A DNA stretch of 35,412 nucleotides from Marinitenerispora sediminis (GCF_003336425.1 NZ_QEIO01000071.1:1-35412); one strand, 5' to 3'. Shown: positions 27,114 to 35,089, counted from the stretch's first letter. The notes: generated by a model from the letters alone, not told the origin. A program made the numbers and translations.

Positions 27114-28089
27114 TGACCAGCATCTCCTTGCGGTTGCCGATGATTCCCTGCGGCCGGAAGACGATCAGCAGCAGCAGCGCCAACCCGACCATCGCGTGCC
27201 GCAGCGCGCCCACGTCCGAGCCCTGGAGGAACGGGAGGACCCCGGTGGCGGCCAGCGACCGCAGCGTCTCGTCGAACACGGTCAGCAGGAACCACATGAC
27301 CACCGCGCCGAGCACCGGACCGAGCGTCCGCCCCGCGCCGCCGAGCAGCAGCATCGCCCACAGGTAGAACGTGACCTGCGGCATGAACTGGTCGGGGGTG
27401 ATGGTCTGCTGGTTCACCGCGATCAGCGCGCCGGCGAGCGCCCCGAACACACCGCCCAGCACCAGGCTCTGCATCTTGTAGGCGAAGACGTTCTTGCCGA
27501 GGCTGCGCACCGCCTCCTCGTCCTCGCGGATGCCCTTGATCACCCGGCCCCACGGGCTGTGGATCAGCAGCCACATCACGACCGACGCGACCAGCACCAG
27601 GCCCCACGCCGCGATCATCATCCACAGGTCGCGGGCCGAGAACGAGATGTCGCCGATGCCGTAGTCCCCGCGCGGGAACGGGTTCGCGTCGTAGAAGGCC
27701 GAGGCGAAGCCCTGCAGGCCGTACACGCCGCCGGTGACGTCGCGCGCGAACTCCGCCCGGTACACCAGCCGCGCGACCTCGGCCACCGCGATCGTGCAGA
27801 TCGACAGGTAGTCGGCGCGCAGCCGCAGCGTCGGGATGCCGAGCAGCAGCGCCAGCAGCACCGCGCAGCCGATACTCGCGAGCACACCCGCCCACAGGGG
27901 CAGCCCGAACGTCGACACGCTGACGGCGACGCCGTAGCCGCCCACCAGCATGAAGCCCACTTGGCCGAAGTTCAGCAGGCCGGTGTAGCCGAAGTGCAGG
28001 TTCAGGCCGATGGCCGCGAGCGCGTAGACGGCCGCGATCGGCCCGATCGCTGTCTCGATGGCGGTGGCCAGGATGTAGAGGAAGTCCAT
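27103..28089 (-). CDS. livM: Branched-chain amino acid type ABC transporter, permease LivM
   Basis: Membrane permease, 328 aa, with about eight to ten hydrophobic segments (for example ALAAIGLNLHFGYTGLLNFG near the start, then WGLVLVASVVMWLLI and LLLLIVFRPQGIIG at the end). The GLLNFGQVGFMLVGGY stretch and the RVIKGIREDEEAVRSLGKN cytoplasmic loop, which contacts the ATPase, are LivM signatures. The ATG has GGAG with ACGCG spacing, 8 bases after the livH stop. It pairs with LivH to form the pore. Confidence 0.95.
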   Translation of the reverse strand: MDFLYILATAIETAIGPIAAVYALAAIGLNLHFGYTGLLNFGQVGFMLVGGYGVAVSVSTFGLPLWAGVLASIGCAVLLALLLGIPTLRLRADYLSICTIAVAEVARLVYRAEFARDVTGGVYGLQGFASAFYDANPFPRGDYGIGDISFSARDLWMMIAAWGLVLVASVVMWLLIHSPWGRVIKGIREDEEAVRSLGKNVFAYKMQSLVLGGVFGALAGALIAVNQQTITPDQFMPQVTFYLWAMLLLGGAGRTLGPVLGAVVMWFLLTVFDETLRSLAATGVLPFLQGSDVGALRHAMVGLALLLLIVFRPQGIIGNRKEMLVNVK

Positions 28090-28097
28090 CGCGTCTC

Positions 28098-29645
28098 CTA
28101 CCCGACCCGCTCACGACGGCCCAGGATGCCCTGCGGCCGGACCAACAACACCACGATCATGATCGCCAGCGCCCACGCGTTCATCAGCTGCGACGGGAAC
28201 CAGAGGGTGGACAGCTGCGCCACCAACCCGATCACCAGACCGCCCACCATCGCGCCGTAGGCGGTGCCCAGACCGCCCAGCGTCACCGCGGCGAACATCA
28301 GCAGCAGCAGGTGGAAGCCCATCTGCCAGTACACGGTCTGGTTCAGGCCGTAGAACACGCCGCCCAGCGCCGACAGGCCGCCGCCCAGCGACCACACGTA
28401 GAGGGTCACCCGGTTGACGTCGATCCCCGACGACTCCGCCAGGTCGCGGTTGTCCGCGACCGCCCGCATCGCCTTGCCGATCCGGGTGAACTGCAGCATG
28501 CACGCCACCAGGACCAGCACCAGCACCGACAGGCCCACGATGGACAGGTCCCGCGGCGTGATGGCGATCGGCCCCAGCCGCCACATCTCCTGCAGCTGGA
28601 ACTCGTCGTAGCGCTGCCGGGTCCCGCCGAAGGCGACCAGCAGGATGTGCCGCAGCATCAGCGAGATGCCGATGGAGACGATGAACATCTGGATCAGCGC
28701 GACATTGCGATTGCGCAGCGGGCGCCAGACGTAGCGCTCCAGGCCGGCCCCGAACGCCGCGCCCATGAGGACGGCGACCAGCGCGGCCCCCGCCAGCGGG
28801 ACCTCCCAGTCCAGCGCCTCACCCTGGATGCCCACCACGGTGGAGGCCGCCACGCCGACGAGCGCGATCACCGCCGCGACCACCGCCGGCACCGGCCGGG
28901 GGGCACGCCCGGACAGCAGCGATCCCGCTCCGGCCGCGAGCAGCCCCGCGACCAGCAAGACCAGCAGCGAGTTGCCGAACCCGCCGGCGCCGGTGCTGAA
29001 CAGCATCGCCATGACCGCGCCGAAGGTGACCAGGTCACCGTGGGCGAAGTTGATCATCTTGGTGGTGCCGAAGATCAGCGACAGCCCGATGGCCGAGATC
29101 GCGATGATGAGGCCGAAGATCAGACCGGCCACGGCGAGCTGGACGACCTTCGTGCCGAACGGGGTGCCGGCGCTGACGCCGGGCGCCGTCGTGACGCCTT
29201 CCTCCCCGCCGCCGTCAGCCTCCGCGTCGGCGCCGCCGCCGGAGTCCGCGGACTCGCTCGGCGACGCCTCCGCCTCCTCCTGGCCGGGCGGTGCCAGCCG
29301 GAAGATGACGGTCCGCTGCTGGCCGGGGCGCACGGAGACCTCGATCTCCGCCCCTGGGGACTCGTCGACGACGAACTCGTCGGGCACGGACTCCTGGTCC
29401 AGGACGACGCGGTAGTCGCCCGGTCCGGGCAACTCCACTTCCCAACTTCCGTCAGAGCCGGTGGTCACCGCGCCGATCTCCTCGTCACCCTGGAAGACCG
29501 TGATGTCGATGCCTTCGACGGTTTCCGGGATGCGGATCTGACCGTTGAGGTTCTCACCGCTCTGATCGTCTGCCACTGCCATGGCCGGGACCGCCAGGAT
29601 GGCGGCGATCACGGCGAGCAGCACAGTCACGAGGCGTCTGCGCAC
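28098..29645 (-). CDS. livH: LivH-type ABC permease with secreted N-terminal beta domain
   Basis: The 515-aa product joins two parts. Residues 1-26 are a signal-peptide-like segment (RRRLVTVLLAVIAAILAVPAMAVA). Residues 30-118 form a beta-rich region (DITVFQGDEEIGAVTTGSDG, WEVELPGPGDYRVVL) resembling carboxypeptidase-regulatory or Ig-like folds. An acidic Ser/Gly/Glu linker follows to about 160. The C-terminal part is LivH, with SLIFGTTKMINFAHGDLVTFG, an EAA-like loop GKAMRAVADNRDLAESSG and the usual ending VRPQGILG. Ordinary LivH is about 290 aa, so some 160 residues are extra and probably face the outside, where they could meet the LivJ lipoprotein. The GTG has AAGGAG six bases upstream. There is also a larger loop between the early helices (SGRAPRPVPAVVAAV region). 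First gene of the operon. Confidence 0.9.
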   Translation of the reverse strand: MRRRLVTVLLAVIAAILAVPAMAVADDQSGENLNGQIRIPETVEGIDITVFQGDEEIGAVTTGSDGSWEVELPGPGDYRVVLDQESVPDEFVVDESPGAEIEVSVRPGQQRTVIFRLAPPGQEEAEASPSESADSGGGADAEADGGGEEGVTTAPGVSAGTPFGTKVVQLAVAGLIFGLIIAISAIGLSLIFGTTKMINFAHGDLVTFGAVMAMLFSTGAGGFGNSLLVLLVAGLLAAGAGSLLSGRAPRPVPAVVAAVIALVGVAASTVVGIQGEALDWEVPLAGAALVAVLMGAAFGAGLERYVWRPLRNRNVALIQMFIVSIGISLMLRHILLVAFGGTRQRYDEFQLQEMWRLGPIAITPRDLSIVGLSVLVLVLVACMLQFTRIGKAMRAVADNRDLAESSGIDVNRVTLYVWSLGGGLSALGGVFYGLNQTVYWQMGFHLLLLMFAAVTLGGLGTAYGAMVGGLVIGLVAQLSTLWFPSQLMNAWALAIMIVVLLVRPQGILGRRERVG

Positions 29646-29733
29646 GCGCGCTCCTTGCGCATCAGAGATCTGAGGGTGTCGGTTCCGGGCGGAGATGCCC
29701 GAAGCCGGGGGTTTTGTTCCAAGTTGGCGCGAG

Positions 29734-29772
29734 TTTAGCCCGGTTTAGCGCTGCCCTTCAGTACCGCTTAAA
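29734..29772. promoter_or_regulatory. Operator-like box cluster upstream of livH
   Basis: TTTAGCC (29734-29740), TTTAGCG (29744-29750) and CGCTTAAA (29765-29772, reverse of TTTAAGCG) surround GCCCTTCAGT (29753-29762). The same motifs occur upstream of livJ at 23082-23116. They lie about 90-130 bases before the livH GTG. The rest of 29646-29968 holds the terminator at 29864 and no gene. Confidence 0.6.
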
Positions 29773-29863
29773 GGACGTGATGCAACCGTCATGGGTTCGT
29801 GCAGGTCCGTGACCGAATCGGAACACCCCGCCCGTTGACGCCGCCGGTACGCGCAACGAAAAG

Positions 29864-29893
29864 CGGGGCCCCACCACGTTTGGTGGGGCCCCG
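29864..29893 (-). terminator. Intrinsic terminator of the ANTAR regulator gene
   Basis: A perfect 13-bp stem (CGGGGCCCCACCA, 29864-29876, with its complement at 29881-29893) closes a 4-nt loop. On the minus strand it is followed by CTTTTCGTT, a U-rich tail, so it should end transcription from pdtaR. Confidence 0.85.
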
Positions 29894-29968
29894 ATAACCG
29901 GAAGCGACGACACGGACCGGACGGCGGCGGTCAGCGGCGCGGGCGGACGCGCACCCGCGGCGCGTTCA

Positions 29969-30553
29969 CTACTCCTCGGTGAGCGTCTCGATGACGGTCT
30001 CCGCGACCTTGCGCATGGTGAGCCGGCGGTCCATGGAGTTCTTCTGGATCCACCGGAACGCCTCGGGCTCGCTCAGGCCGTGCCTGCTCTGCAGCAGCCC
30101 CTTGGCGCGTTCGACCAGCTTGCGGGTCTCCAGCCGCTCGGTCAGCCCGCTGACCTCGGCCTCCAGCGCGGCCAGCTCGGCGTAGCGGCTGACCGCCATC
30201 TCGATCGCCGGCACGAGGTCGGCCTTGTTGAACGGCTTCACGAGGTAGGCCATGGCGCCCGCGTCGCGGGCGCGCTCCACCAGCTCGCGCTGCGAGAACG
30301 CGGTGAGGATGACGACGGGCGCGATCCGCTCCCCCGCGATCCGCTCGGCCGCGGAGATGCCGTCGAGCACCGGCATCTTGATGTCGAGGATGACGAGGTC
30401 GGGTTTCAGCTCGGTCGCGAGCCGCACAGCGGTCTCGCCGTCACCGGCCTCCCCCACGACGGCATAGCCGTCCTCCTCAAGCATCTCCTTGAGGTCCAGG
30501 CGGATCAGGGCCTCGTCTTCCGCGATGACCACGCGGCTCTGCGTCTGCGTCAC
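29969..30553 (-). CDS. pdtaR: ANTAR-domain response regulator (PdtaR type)
   Basis: An RNA-binding antiterminator response regulator. The 194-aa product has a receiver domain with the acidic pair in VIAEDEA, phospho-acceptor Asp at about residue 57 in LVILDIKMPVLDG, Thr in VILTAF and Lys in YLVKPF. An ANTAR domain follows at about 133-190 (RLETRKLVERAKGLLQSRHGLSEPEAFRWIQKNSM). It is close to mycobacterial PdtaR; the partner kinase is not in the window. I place the start at GTG 30553, seven bases after TACGCT, with no ribosome site, so leaderless; an in-frame ATG about 13 codons upstream is the alternative. The same gene sits near the liv operon and pyk in Streptomyces. Confidence 0.92.
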   Translation of the reverse strand: MTQTQSRVVIAEDEALIRLDLKEMLEEDGYAVVGEAGDGETAVRLATELKPDLVILDIKMPVLDGISAAERIAGERIAPVVILTAFSQRELVERARDAGAMAYLVKPFNKADLVPAIEMAVSRYAELAALEAEVSGLTERLETRKLVERAKGLLQSRHGLSEPEAFRWIQKNSMDRRLTMRKVAETVIETLTEE

Positions 30554-30560
30554 GAACAAG

Positions 30561-30566
30561 AGCGTA
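30561..30566 (-). promoter_or_regulatory. -10 box for leaderless pdtaR
   Basis: TACGCT on the minus strand is 7 nt (CTTGTTC) from the GTG at 30553. No clear -35. Confidence 0.45.
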
Positions 30567-30672
30567 CCTAGATCCGCTACGATGGTGGGCATCGCCTGCG
30601 CCAACAGAGACACGAGGACTGGCGACGCCCCTAAGCGCTCAACGGGACGACACGCCGCCAAATGTCCAAAAT

Positions 30673-30746
30673 GCCCCGATAGTCCAATAGGTAGAGACGA
30701 TGGATTCAAAATCCATAAAGTGTGGGTTCGAATCCCACTCGGGGTA
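30673..30746 (+). tRNA. tRNA with Leu anticodon CAA but a short class-I variable loop
   Basis: A full cloverleaf can be drawn over 74 nt including discriminator A746. Acceptor GCCCCGA (30673-30679) pairs with TCGGGGT (30739-30745). The D-arm has GTC/GAC with loop CAATAGGTAGA. Anticodon stem ATGGA/TCCAT holds loop TTCAAAA, anticodon CAA at 30707-30709, which reads the Leu codon UUG. The T-arm GTGGG/CCCAC has loop TTCGAAT. CCA is not encoded. The variable region is only AAAGT, 5 nt. Bacterial tRNA-Leu is class II with a long variable arm, so this is a leucine anticodon on a class-I-sized body. The three-base-pair D-stem and 11-nt D-loop resemble Leu tRNAs. It is followed by its own terminator. 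Confidence 0.85.
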
Positions 30747-30768
30747 CAAGTCCACCAATTCCAAACAA

Positions 30769-30800
30769 TAGAGCCATCATTCGATGGCTCTATTTTTCTT
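30769..30800 (+). terminator. Strong intrinsic terminator after the tRNA gene
   Basis: TAGAGCCATC (30769-30778) and GATGGCTCTA (30783-30792) pair perfectly over 10 bp with loop ATTC, followed by TTTTTCTT. It is 22 bases past the tRNA. U-tract terminators of this kind are uncommon in such GC-rich DNA. Confidence 0.9.
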
Positions 30801-30864
30801 GATGAGCGCACCGACCAAAGAGTCCACTTCGCCTGATCACCCCCCTCCCCTGCGCACCTCACGC

Positions 30865-30870
30865 CATAAT
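30865..30870 (+). promoter_or_regulatory. -10 box for leaderless LAGLIDADG gene
   Basis: CATAAT is 7 nt (CGAACAC) from the GTG at 30878. No ribosome site is present, so the start codon probably coincides with the transcript start. -35 unclear. Confidence 0.5.
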
Positions 30871-30877
30871 CGAACAC

Positions 30878-31684
30878 GTGTACCTTCCGCATGTTCGTCG
30901 CTCAGCGGTCCAGCTGCTTGACTCCGGACTCTCCTACTCTGCGGTCGCCCGGCGTACCGGCATTAATCGGAGCACCTTGCGCGAATGGTTCCTGCACCGG
31001 GACCTGATCGAGAAATATCAGAACCTCGGCTCGTGCGTTCGCTGCGAACCCATCTCCCGACTTCCGGAACCCCAGATCCGCTACAGCTATCTCCTCGGCC
31101 TCTATCTCGGCGACGGGTGCATCAGTCACGCCGGCAACCGCGAGAAGGGTGTCTGGGCCTTGCGCATCATCTGCGCGGACGCCTGGCCAGGACTCGTCCA
31201 AGAATGTGTCAGCACCCTCGAAGCCGTCCTCCCAGGGCACCAGATCGGCACCATCGCGAAGCCGGGCTGCTGCGAGGTCGTCGCGCGCTGGAAGCACTGG
31301 CCCTGCTACTTCCCGCAGCACGGACCAGGCCCCAAGCATGTCCGCCCGATCGAGCTCGCACCCTGGCAGCGGGACATCGTGGACCGCCACCCTCAGCCCC
31401 TCGTACGTGGACTCTTCCATTCCGACGGCTGCCGGGTCACCAACCGTGTGCGCCGCCAGGTAGCGGGAACGTGGAAGCACTACGAGTACCCGCGCTACTT
31501 CTTCACCAACACGTCCAGGGACATCCTGGACCTGATGGGCGATACGCTGGACCGGCTCGGTGTCGAGTGGCGGATCCGCTGGAAGAAGCCGGCCAGCGAC
31601 TCCCACCAGCCCGCCGGTGTCATCTCCGTCGCCGAGAAGCGCTCGGTGGCGCTCCTCGACTCTTTCATCGGGCCGAAACACTGA
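30878..31684 (+). CDS. HTH-LAGLIDADG protein, free-standing homing-endonuclease-like
   Basis: The 268-aa product starts with a recombinase- or resolvase-like helix-turn-helix (about residues 8-38: AVQLLDSGLSYSAVARRTGI then NRSTLREWF). A CxxC pair follows at 53/56 (SCVRCEP). Then come two LAGLIDADG-type motifs: YLLGLYLGDG at 71-80 with acidic Asp 79, and PLVRGLFHSDGC near 174-185 with Asp 183. Both acidic residues needed for DNA cleavage are kept. Several further Cys/His sit at 130-148. It is not part of an intein or intron. The order HTH then LAGLIDADG is opposite to WhiA. Function is unknown: homing nuclease, mobile-element protein or domesticated regulator are possible. It follows a noncanonical tRNA, and its surroundings are AT-richer than the rest. 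Confidence 0.85.
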   Translation: MYLPHVRRSAVQLLDSGLSYSAVARRTGINRSTLREWFLHRDLIEKYQNLGSCVRCEPISRLPEPQIRYSYLLGLYLGDGCISHAGNREKGVWALRIICADAWPGLVQECVSTLEAVLPGHQIGTIAKPGCCEVVARWKHWPCYFPQHGPGPKHVRPIELAPWQRDIVDRHPQPLVRGLFHSDGCRVTNRVRRQVAGTWKHYEYPRYFFTNTSRDILDLMGDTLDRLGVEWRIRWKKPASDSHQPAGVISVAEKRSVALLDSFIGPKH

Positions 31685-31736
31685 ATCTTCTCCGGCCAGA
31701 TCAGCCCGCGATATCGGTGTTTGTCGCCATCTGTCC

Positions 31737-31762
31737 TGTGACAATGACCTGACCTGGTCACA
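31737..31762. promoter_or_regulatory. Inverted repeat between the LAGLIDADG and DUF1266 genes
   Basis: TGTGAC (31737-31742) and GTCACA (31757-31762) form an inverted repeat around a TGACC direct repeat, 53 bases past the LAGLIDADG stop. It could be an operator for the DUF1266 gene or a weak terminator. The rest of 31685-31911 shows nothing clear. Confidence 0.35.
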
Positions 31763-31911
31763 TCACGGCCACAACCTGAACACAACCCGTGGGTTTCGTG
31801 GCCGACGGTGCGGCCGGTCCCTGATCCTGAGAAGTGGGAGTGTAGCGGGTTTCGCGACGCGGTGGTCTACACCTGTCGGCGAACCACGCCCTGCGAGAAG
31901 GGGAGGGTCGG

Positions 31912-32853
31912 GTGTTCACCGCGGTGGCCGGGGTCCTCGGGGGTCTGGCGATCGTGGCCTGGGCCGTCGTGTCCTGGGCTTCGAAGCGTCGGCAGCCGTG
32001 GTTCTGCACGCCCGTCGCCGGGCTGATCGTCCTGCTCGTGGCCTGCGGCCAGGCGGGGTGGGCGCTGCTCCCCATCGCGGCGCTGTCGGCGGCGGCGTTC
32101 GCGGAGCTCGTCATCGGGGCGCGCGAGGCGCCCACGCTGCGTACCAAGTTCCCCGACGCACCGCTGAGCACCGAGCGCTGGGCGGCCGCGGTGGCCGCTC
32201 CGTTCCGGGTGGCGCTGGCGGAGCCGTGGGACGTCGTCACCCGTCCGCAGCTGCGCCGCCGGTACCGGAAGGTGTTCGAGCTGGAGTGGGGCATCGTCGA
32301 CCGCGCCTCGCTGCTGGCGACGGTGGACCGGCTGTGGGACGAGCTGCACTCCGGGGAGGACGCCGACCTGCTGGTGGACCTGCGCACGGGTACGGCGCGC
32401 AGCCGGGACCGGGGCGGCGGCCCCGACCGGACGGTCACCCTGTCGGCCGAGCAGATCGAGCGGATGCGGGAGATCACCGGCGCGGACCGCACCACGGAGA
32501 CGGTCGTCATCGGCGCGTACCAGTGGTGGGCGTCGGTGCACCTGGTGCGGCTGGCCTGCGGTGCGGCCACGCTCGACTGGTTGAGCCCGGTCGAGGCGCA
32601 GAGCCTGCTGCGGCGGATCGCCACCGATCTGCAGCGCCGCTACGCGAGCTGGCAGCAGTGGGCGGAGGCGTTCCACGCCGGGTACCTGCTGTGGCGCGGG
32701 GGCGGCGCGGCGGACGCTGGTCCGGACCGGGTGTGGACGGCACTCGGGCTGCTGACCTCGGATCCGGCGAGCCCGTGGGGGCTGCTGCCGTGGGACATGC
32801 CGTTGGAGCGGGTCACCCACGAGCACGGCGTGCCGCACGCGCAGTCCCACTAG
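31912..32853 (+). CDS. Membrane-anchored DUF1266 protein
   Basis: The 313-aa product begins with two hydrophobic segments ([20 protein letters not shown] and [20 protein letters not shown], then further apolar sequence), giving about two or three membrane helices. After a basic region the C-terminal half resembles DUF1266: [22 protein letters not shown], then [19 protein letters not shown] and [10 protein letters not shown], in which Trp and Gly-Tyr-containing helices are typical. I know no biochemical function for the family. GTG at 31912 with GGGGAGGG four to five bases upstream sets the start. It lies downstream of the LAGLIDADG gene on the same strand, 227 bases away, so it is not obviously one operon. 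Confidence 0.75.
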   Translation: MFTAVAGVLGGLAIVAWAVVSWASKRRQPWFCTPVAGLIVLLVACGQAGWALLPIAALSAAAFAELVIGAREAPTLRTKFPDAPLSTERWAAAVAAPFRVALAEPWDVVTRPQLRRRYRKVFELEWGIVDRASLLATVDRLWDELHSGEDADLLVDLRTGTARSRDRGGGPDRTVTLSAEQIERMREITGADRTTETVVIGAYQWWASVHLVRLACGAATLDWLSPVEAQSLLRRIATDLQRRYASWQQWAEAFHAGYLLWRGGGAADAGPDRVWTALGLLTSDPASPWGLLPWDMPLERVTHEHGVPHAQSH

Positions 32854-32868
32854 GCAGGGCGGCCTGCC
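32853..32868 (+). terminator. Small hairpin at the DUF1266 stop codon
   Basis: GGCAGG (32853-32858) and CCTGCC (32863-32868) pair perfectly around GCGG, starting at the last base of the TAG stop codon. Confidence 0.4.
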
Positions 32869-32979
32869 AGGGGGGCGCCTGGTCGGGAGGCGTGCGGGCG
32901 CTGCCCGCCCTCCGGCCGCGCGTCCGGAGCTCCGGGGTCGGCGGCGGGTGCGGTCCGCCAGGCGGTCCGGGCCTCCGGT

Positions 32980-33025
32980 GGCCGGCTCCCGGGGTGGCGC
33001 CGAGCGCCGTCCCGGGGAGTCGGCC
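32980..33025 (-). terminator. Long hairpin after pyk
   Basis: A long imperfect palindrome runs from 32980 to 33025 (outer GGCCGGCTCCC with GGGGAGTCGGCC; inner GGCGC/GCGCC). It lies 8 bases past the pyk stop and can serve as its terminator. Confidence 0.55.
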
Positions 33026-33032
33026 GGTGGTG

Positions 33033-34463
33033 TCACTTGCCGTGGGCGATGGCGTCGCCGAGGCGGTGTACCCGCAGCGAGTTGGTGGACCCGGGGGTGC
33101 CGGGCGGGCTGCCGGCGACGATGACGACCTTGTCGCCCTTCTGGTAGCGCCCCATGTCGAGGAGTTCGCTCTCGACCTGGCGCACCATCTCGTCGGTGTG
33201 GTCGACCCAGGGCACGCAGTGGGTCTCGACGCCCCAGGTCAGGGAGAGCTGCGCCCGGGTGGAGTCCTGGGTGGTGAAGGCCAGCAGCGGGATGGGCGAC
33301 CGGTACCGGGCGAGGCGGCGCGCGGTCTCGCCGGTCATGGTGAAGGCGACGAGTGCCTTGGCGCCGACGGTGGCGCCCACCTCGGCGGCGGCGCGGGCGA
33401 TGGATCCGCCGGTGGTCTCGGGGACCCGGTTGAGGATGTGGGAGGCGCGCAGCGACTCCTGCTCGGCGGCGGCCACGATGCGGGCCATGGTCTGGACGGT
33501 CTCGACGGGGTACTGCCCGACGCTGGTCTCGCCGGAGAGCATGACGGCGTCGGCACCGTCGAGGACGGCGTTGGCCACGTCGGAGGCCTCGGCGCGGGTG
33601 GGCCGGGGGGCGCTGATCATGGATTCGAGCATCTGGGTGGCGACGATGACCGGCTTGGCCTTGTCGCGGCAGCGCTCGACGGCCCGCTTCTGCACCATGG
33701 GGACGTTCTCGAGGGGCAGTTCGACGCCGAGGTCGCCGCGGGCGACCATGACGCCGTCGAAGACCTCGATGATGTCCTGCAGGCGCTCGACGGCCTGCGG
33801 CTTCTCGATCTTGGCGATGAGCGGGAGGCGGACGCCGACCTCGTCCATGATGCGGTGGACCTCGTCGGCGTCGGCGGGGCTGCGCACGAACGACAGCGCG
33901 ATCATGTCGACGCCCTCGGCGAGGGCCCAGCGCAGGTCCTCCTCGTCCTTGGTGGTGAGGGCGGGGACGCTGACGGAGACGCCGGGGAGGTTGAGTCCCT
34001 TGTGGTTGGAGACGGTGCCGCCGATGAGGACGCGGGTGTGGACGTCGGTGCTGGTGGCCTTGACGCATTCGAGGACGACGCGGCCGTCGTCGATGAGGAC
34101 GCGGTCACCGGGGCGGACGTCGCCGGGCAGTCCCTTGTAGGTGGTGGAGACGGAGTGCCGGTCACCGGGGACGTCCTCGATGGTGACGGTGAACTCGTCG
34201 CCGGGGTGCAGGTCGACGGGGCCGTCGGCGAAGGTGCCCAACCGGATCTTGGGCCCCTGGAGGTCGGCGAGGATGCCCACGCTCCGGCCGCTCGCTGCCG
34301 CCGCCGCCCGCACGTTGGTATAGCTGGCGTGGTGGTTCTCGTGTGTTCCGTGGCTGAGGTTGAGTCGCGCTACGTCCAGCCCGGCGTCGACGAGCGCGCG
34401 GATGCTCTCCGGGCTCGATGTGGCTGGGCCGAGGGTCGCGACGATTTTTGCTCGACGTGTCAC
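33033..34463 (-). CDS. pyk: Pyruvate kinase
   Basis: Pyruvate kinase makes pyruvate and ATP from phosphoenolpyruvate and ADP. The 476-aa product starts [16 protein letters not shown] with LNLSHG following, a Mg/substrate segment [13 protein letters not shown] and [14 protein letters not shown], then QMLESM and the C-terminal allosteric domain. Length and motifs are normal; this is the type present near the liv operon and ANTAR regulator in Streptomyces. No ribosome site precedes the GTG at 34463, but TAGAGT ends seven bases before it, so it is probably leaderless. The upstream GTG at 34472 overlaps that -10 box and is unlikely to be used. Confidence 0.97.
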   Translation of the reverse strand: MTRRAKIVATLGPATSSPESIRALVDAGLDVARLNLSHGTHENHHASYTNVRAAAAASGRSVGILADLQGPKIRLGTFADGPVDLHPGDEFTVTIEDVPGDRHSVSTTYKGLPGDVRPGDRVLIDDGRVVLECVKATSTDVHTRVLIGGTVSNHKGLNLPGVSVSVPALTTKDEEDLRWALAEGVDMIALSFVRSPADADEVHRIMDEVGVRLPLIAKIEKPQAVERLQDIIEVFDGVMVARGDLGVELPLENVPMVQKRAVERCRDKAKPVIVATQMLESMISAPRPTRAEASDVANAVLDGADAVMLSGETSVGQYPVETVQTMARIVAAAEQESLRASHILNRVPETTGGSIARAAAEVGATVGAKALVAFTMTGETARRLARYRSPIPLLAFTTQDSTRAQLSLTWGVETHCVPWVDHTDEMVRQVESELLDMGRYQKGDKVVIVAGSPPGTPGSTNSLRVHRLGDAIAHGK

Positions 34464-34470
34464 AGTACAC

Positions 34471-34476
34471 ACTCTA
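34471..34476 (-). promoter_or_regulatory. -10 box for leaderless pyk
   Basis: TAGAGT on the minus strand is 7 nt (GTGTACT) from the GTG at 34463. It lies in the 59-base gap to the DJ-1 gene. -35 unclear. Confidence 0.5.
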
Positions 34477-34522
34477 GAACGTCCCAGCTGTGCAGTGGTC
34501 TAAACCAGGTTGCGAGTAGGCG

Positions 34523-35089
34523 TCAGGGAGCTGGCGTCCCGGCGAACGCGGCGAGAGCGGCCTCGGTGAAGGCGGGCAGGTCATCGGGTGTACGGCTGGT
34601 CACGAGGGTGGCGGGGCCGGAGGTGTCGACGACCACCTTCTCGTCCACCCAGGCGCCGCCGGCGTTGGTGATGTCGGTCCGCAGGCTCGGGTAGGACGTG
34701 AGGGTCCGGCCGCGGACCTGGTCGGCCTCGACGATGGTCCACGGCGCGTGGCAGATCGCGGCGACGGGCAGCCCGGCTTCGAAGAAGGCGCGGACGAACG
34801 CGACGGCGGCGGGCCGGGTGCGCAGGAAGTCGGGGTTGGCGACGCCTCCGGGCAGGAGGAGTCCGGCGAAGTCCGTGGCGGCGACCTGGTCGACGGTGGC
34901 GTCGACGGTGAAGGTGTCGGCGCGGTCGAGGTGGTTGAAGCCCTGGATGGTTCCCGCCGCGGTGGAGATGAGCCGCGGCCGGCCGCCGGCGGCGCGGACC
35001 TTGTCCCAGGGGTCGGTGAGTTCGATCTGCTCGGTTCCCTCGGGTGCGGCGAGGAAGGCGATGGTCCGGCCGCTGATGTCGGTGGCCAT
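34523..35089 (-). CDS. DJ-1/PfpI-family protein
   Basis: The 188-aa product belongs to the DJ-1/PfpI superfamily (YhbO/PfpI type), linked in various members to proteolysis, glyoxalase or deglycase activity and stress survival. Features are an early Glu in PEGTEQIELTDPWD, LLLPGGVANPDFL and the nucleophile elbow AAICHAPW with the conserved Cys (about residue 108) and His. The C-terminal DLPAFTEAALAAFAG is normal. ATG at 35089 with GGAGGA five bases upstream decides the start. It stands upstream of pyk on the same strand. The exact reaction cannot be told. Confidence 0.9.
   Translation of the reverse strand: MATDISGRTIAFLAAPEGTEQIELTDPWDKVRAAGGRPRLISTAAGTIQGFNHLDRADTFTVDATVDQVAATDFAGLLLPGGVANPDFLRTRPAAVAFVRAFFEAGLPVAAICHAPWTIVEADQVRGRTLTSYPSLRTDITNAGGAWVDEKVVVDTSGPATLVTSRTPDDLPAFTEAALAAFAGTPAP

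Noticed and set aside
31737-31762. CRP-type binding site
   Set aside because: The TGTGA and TCACA halves are 16 bases apart instead of six.
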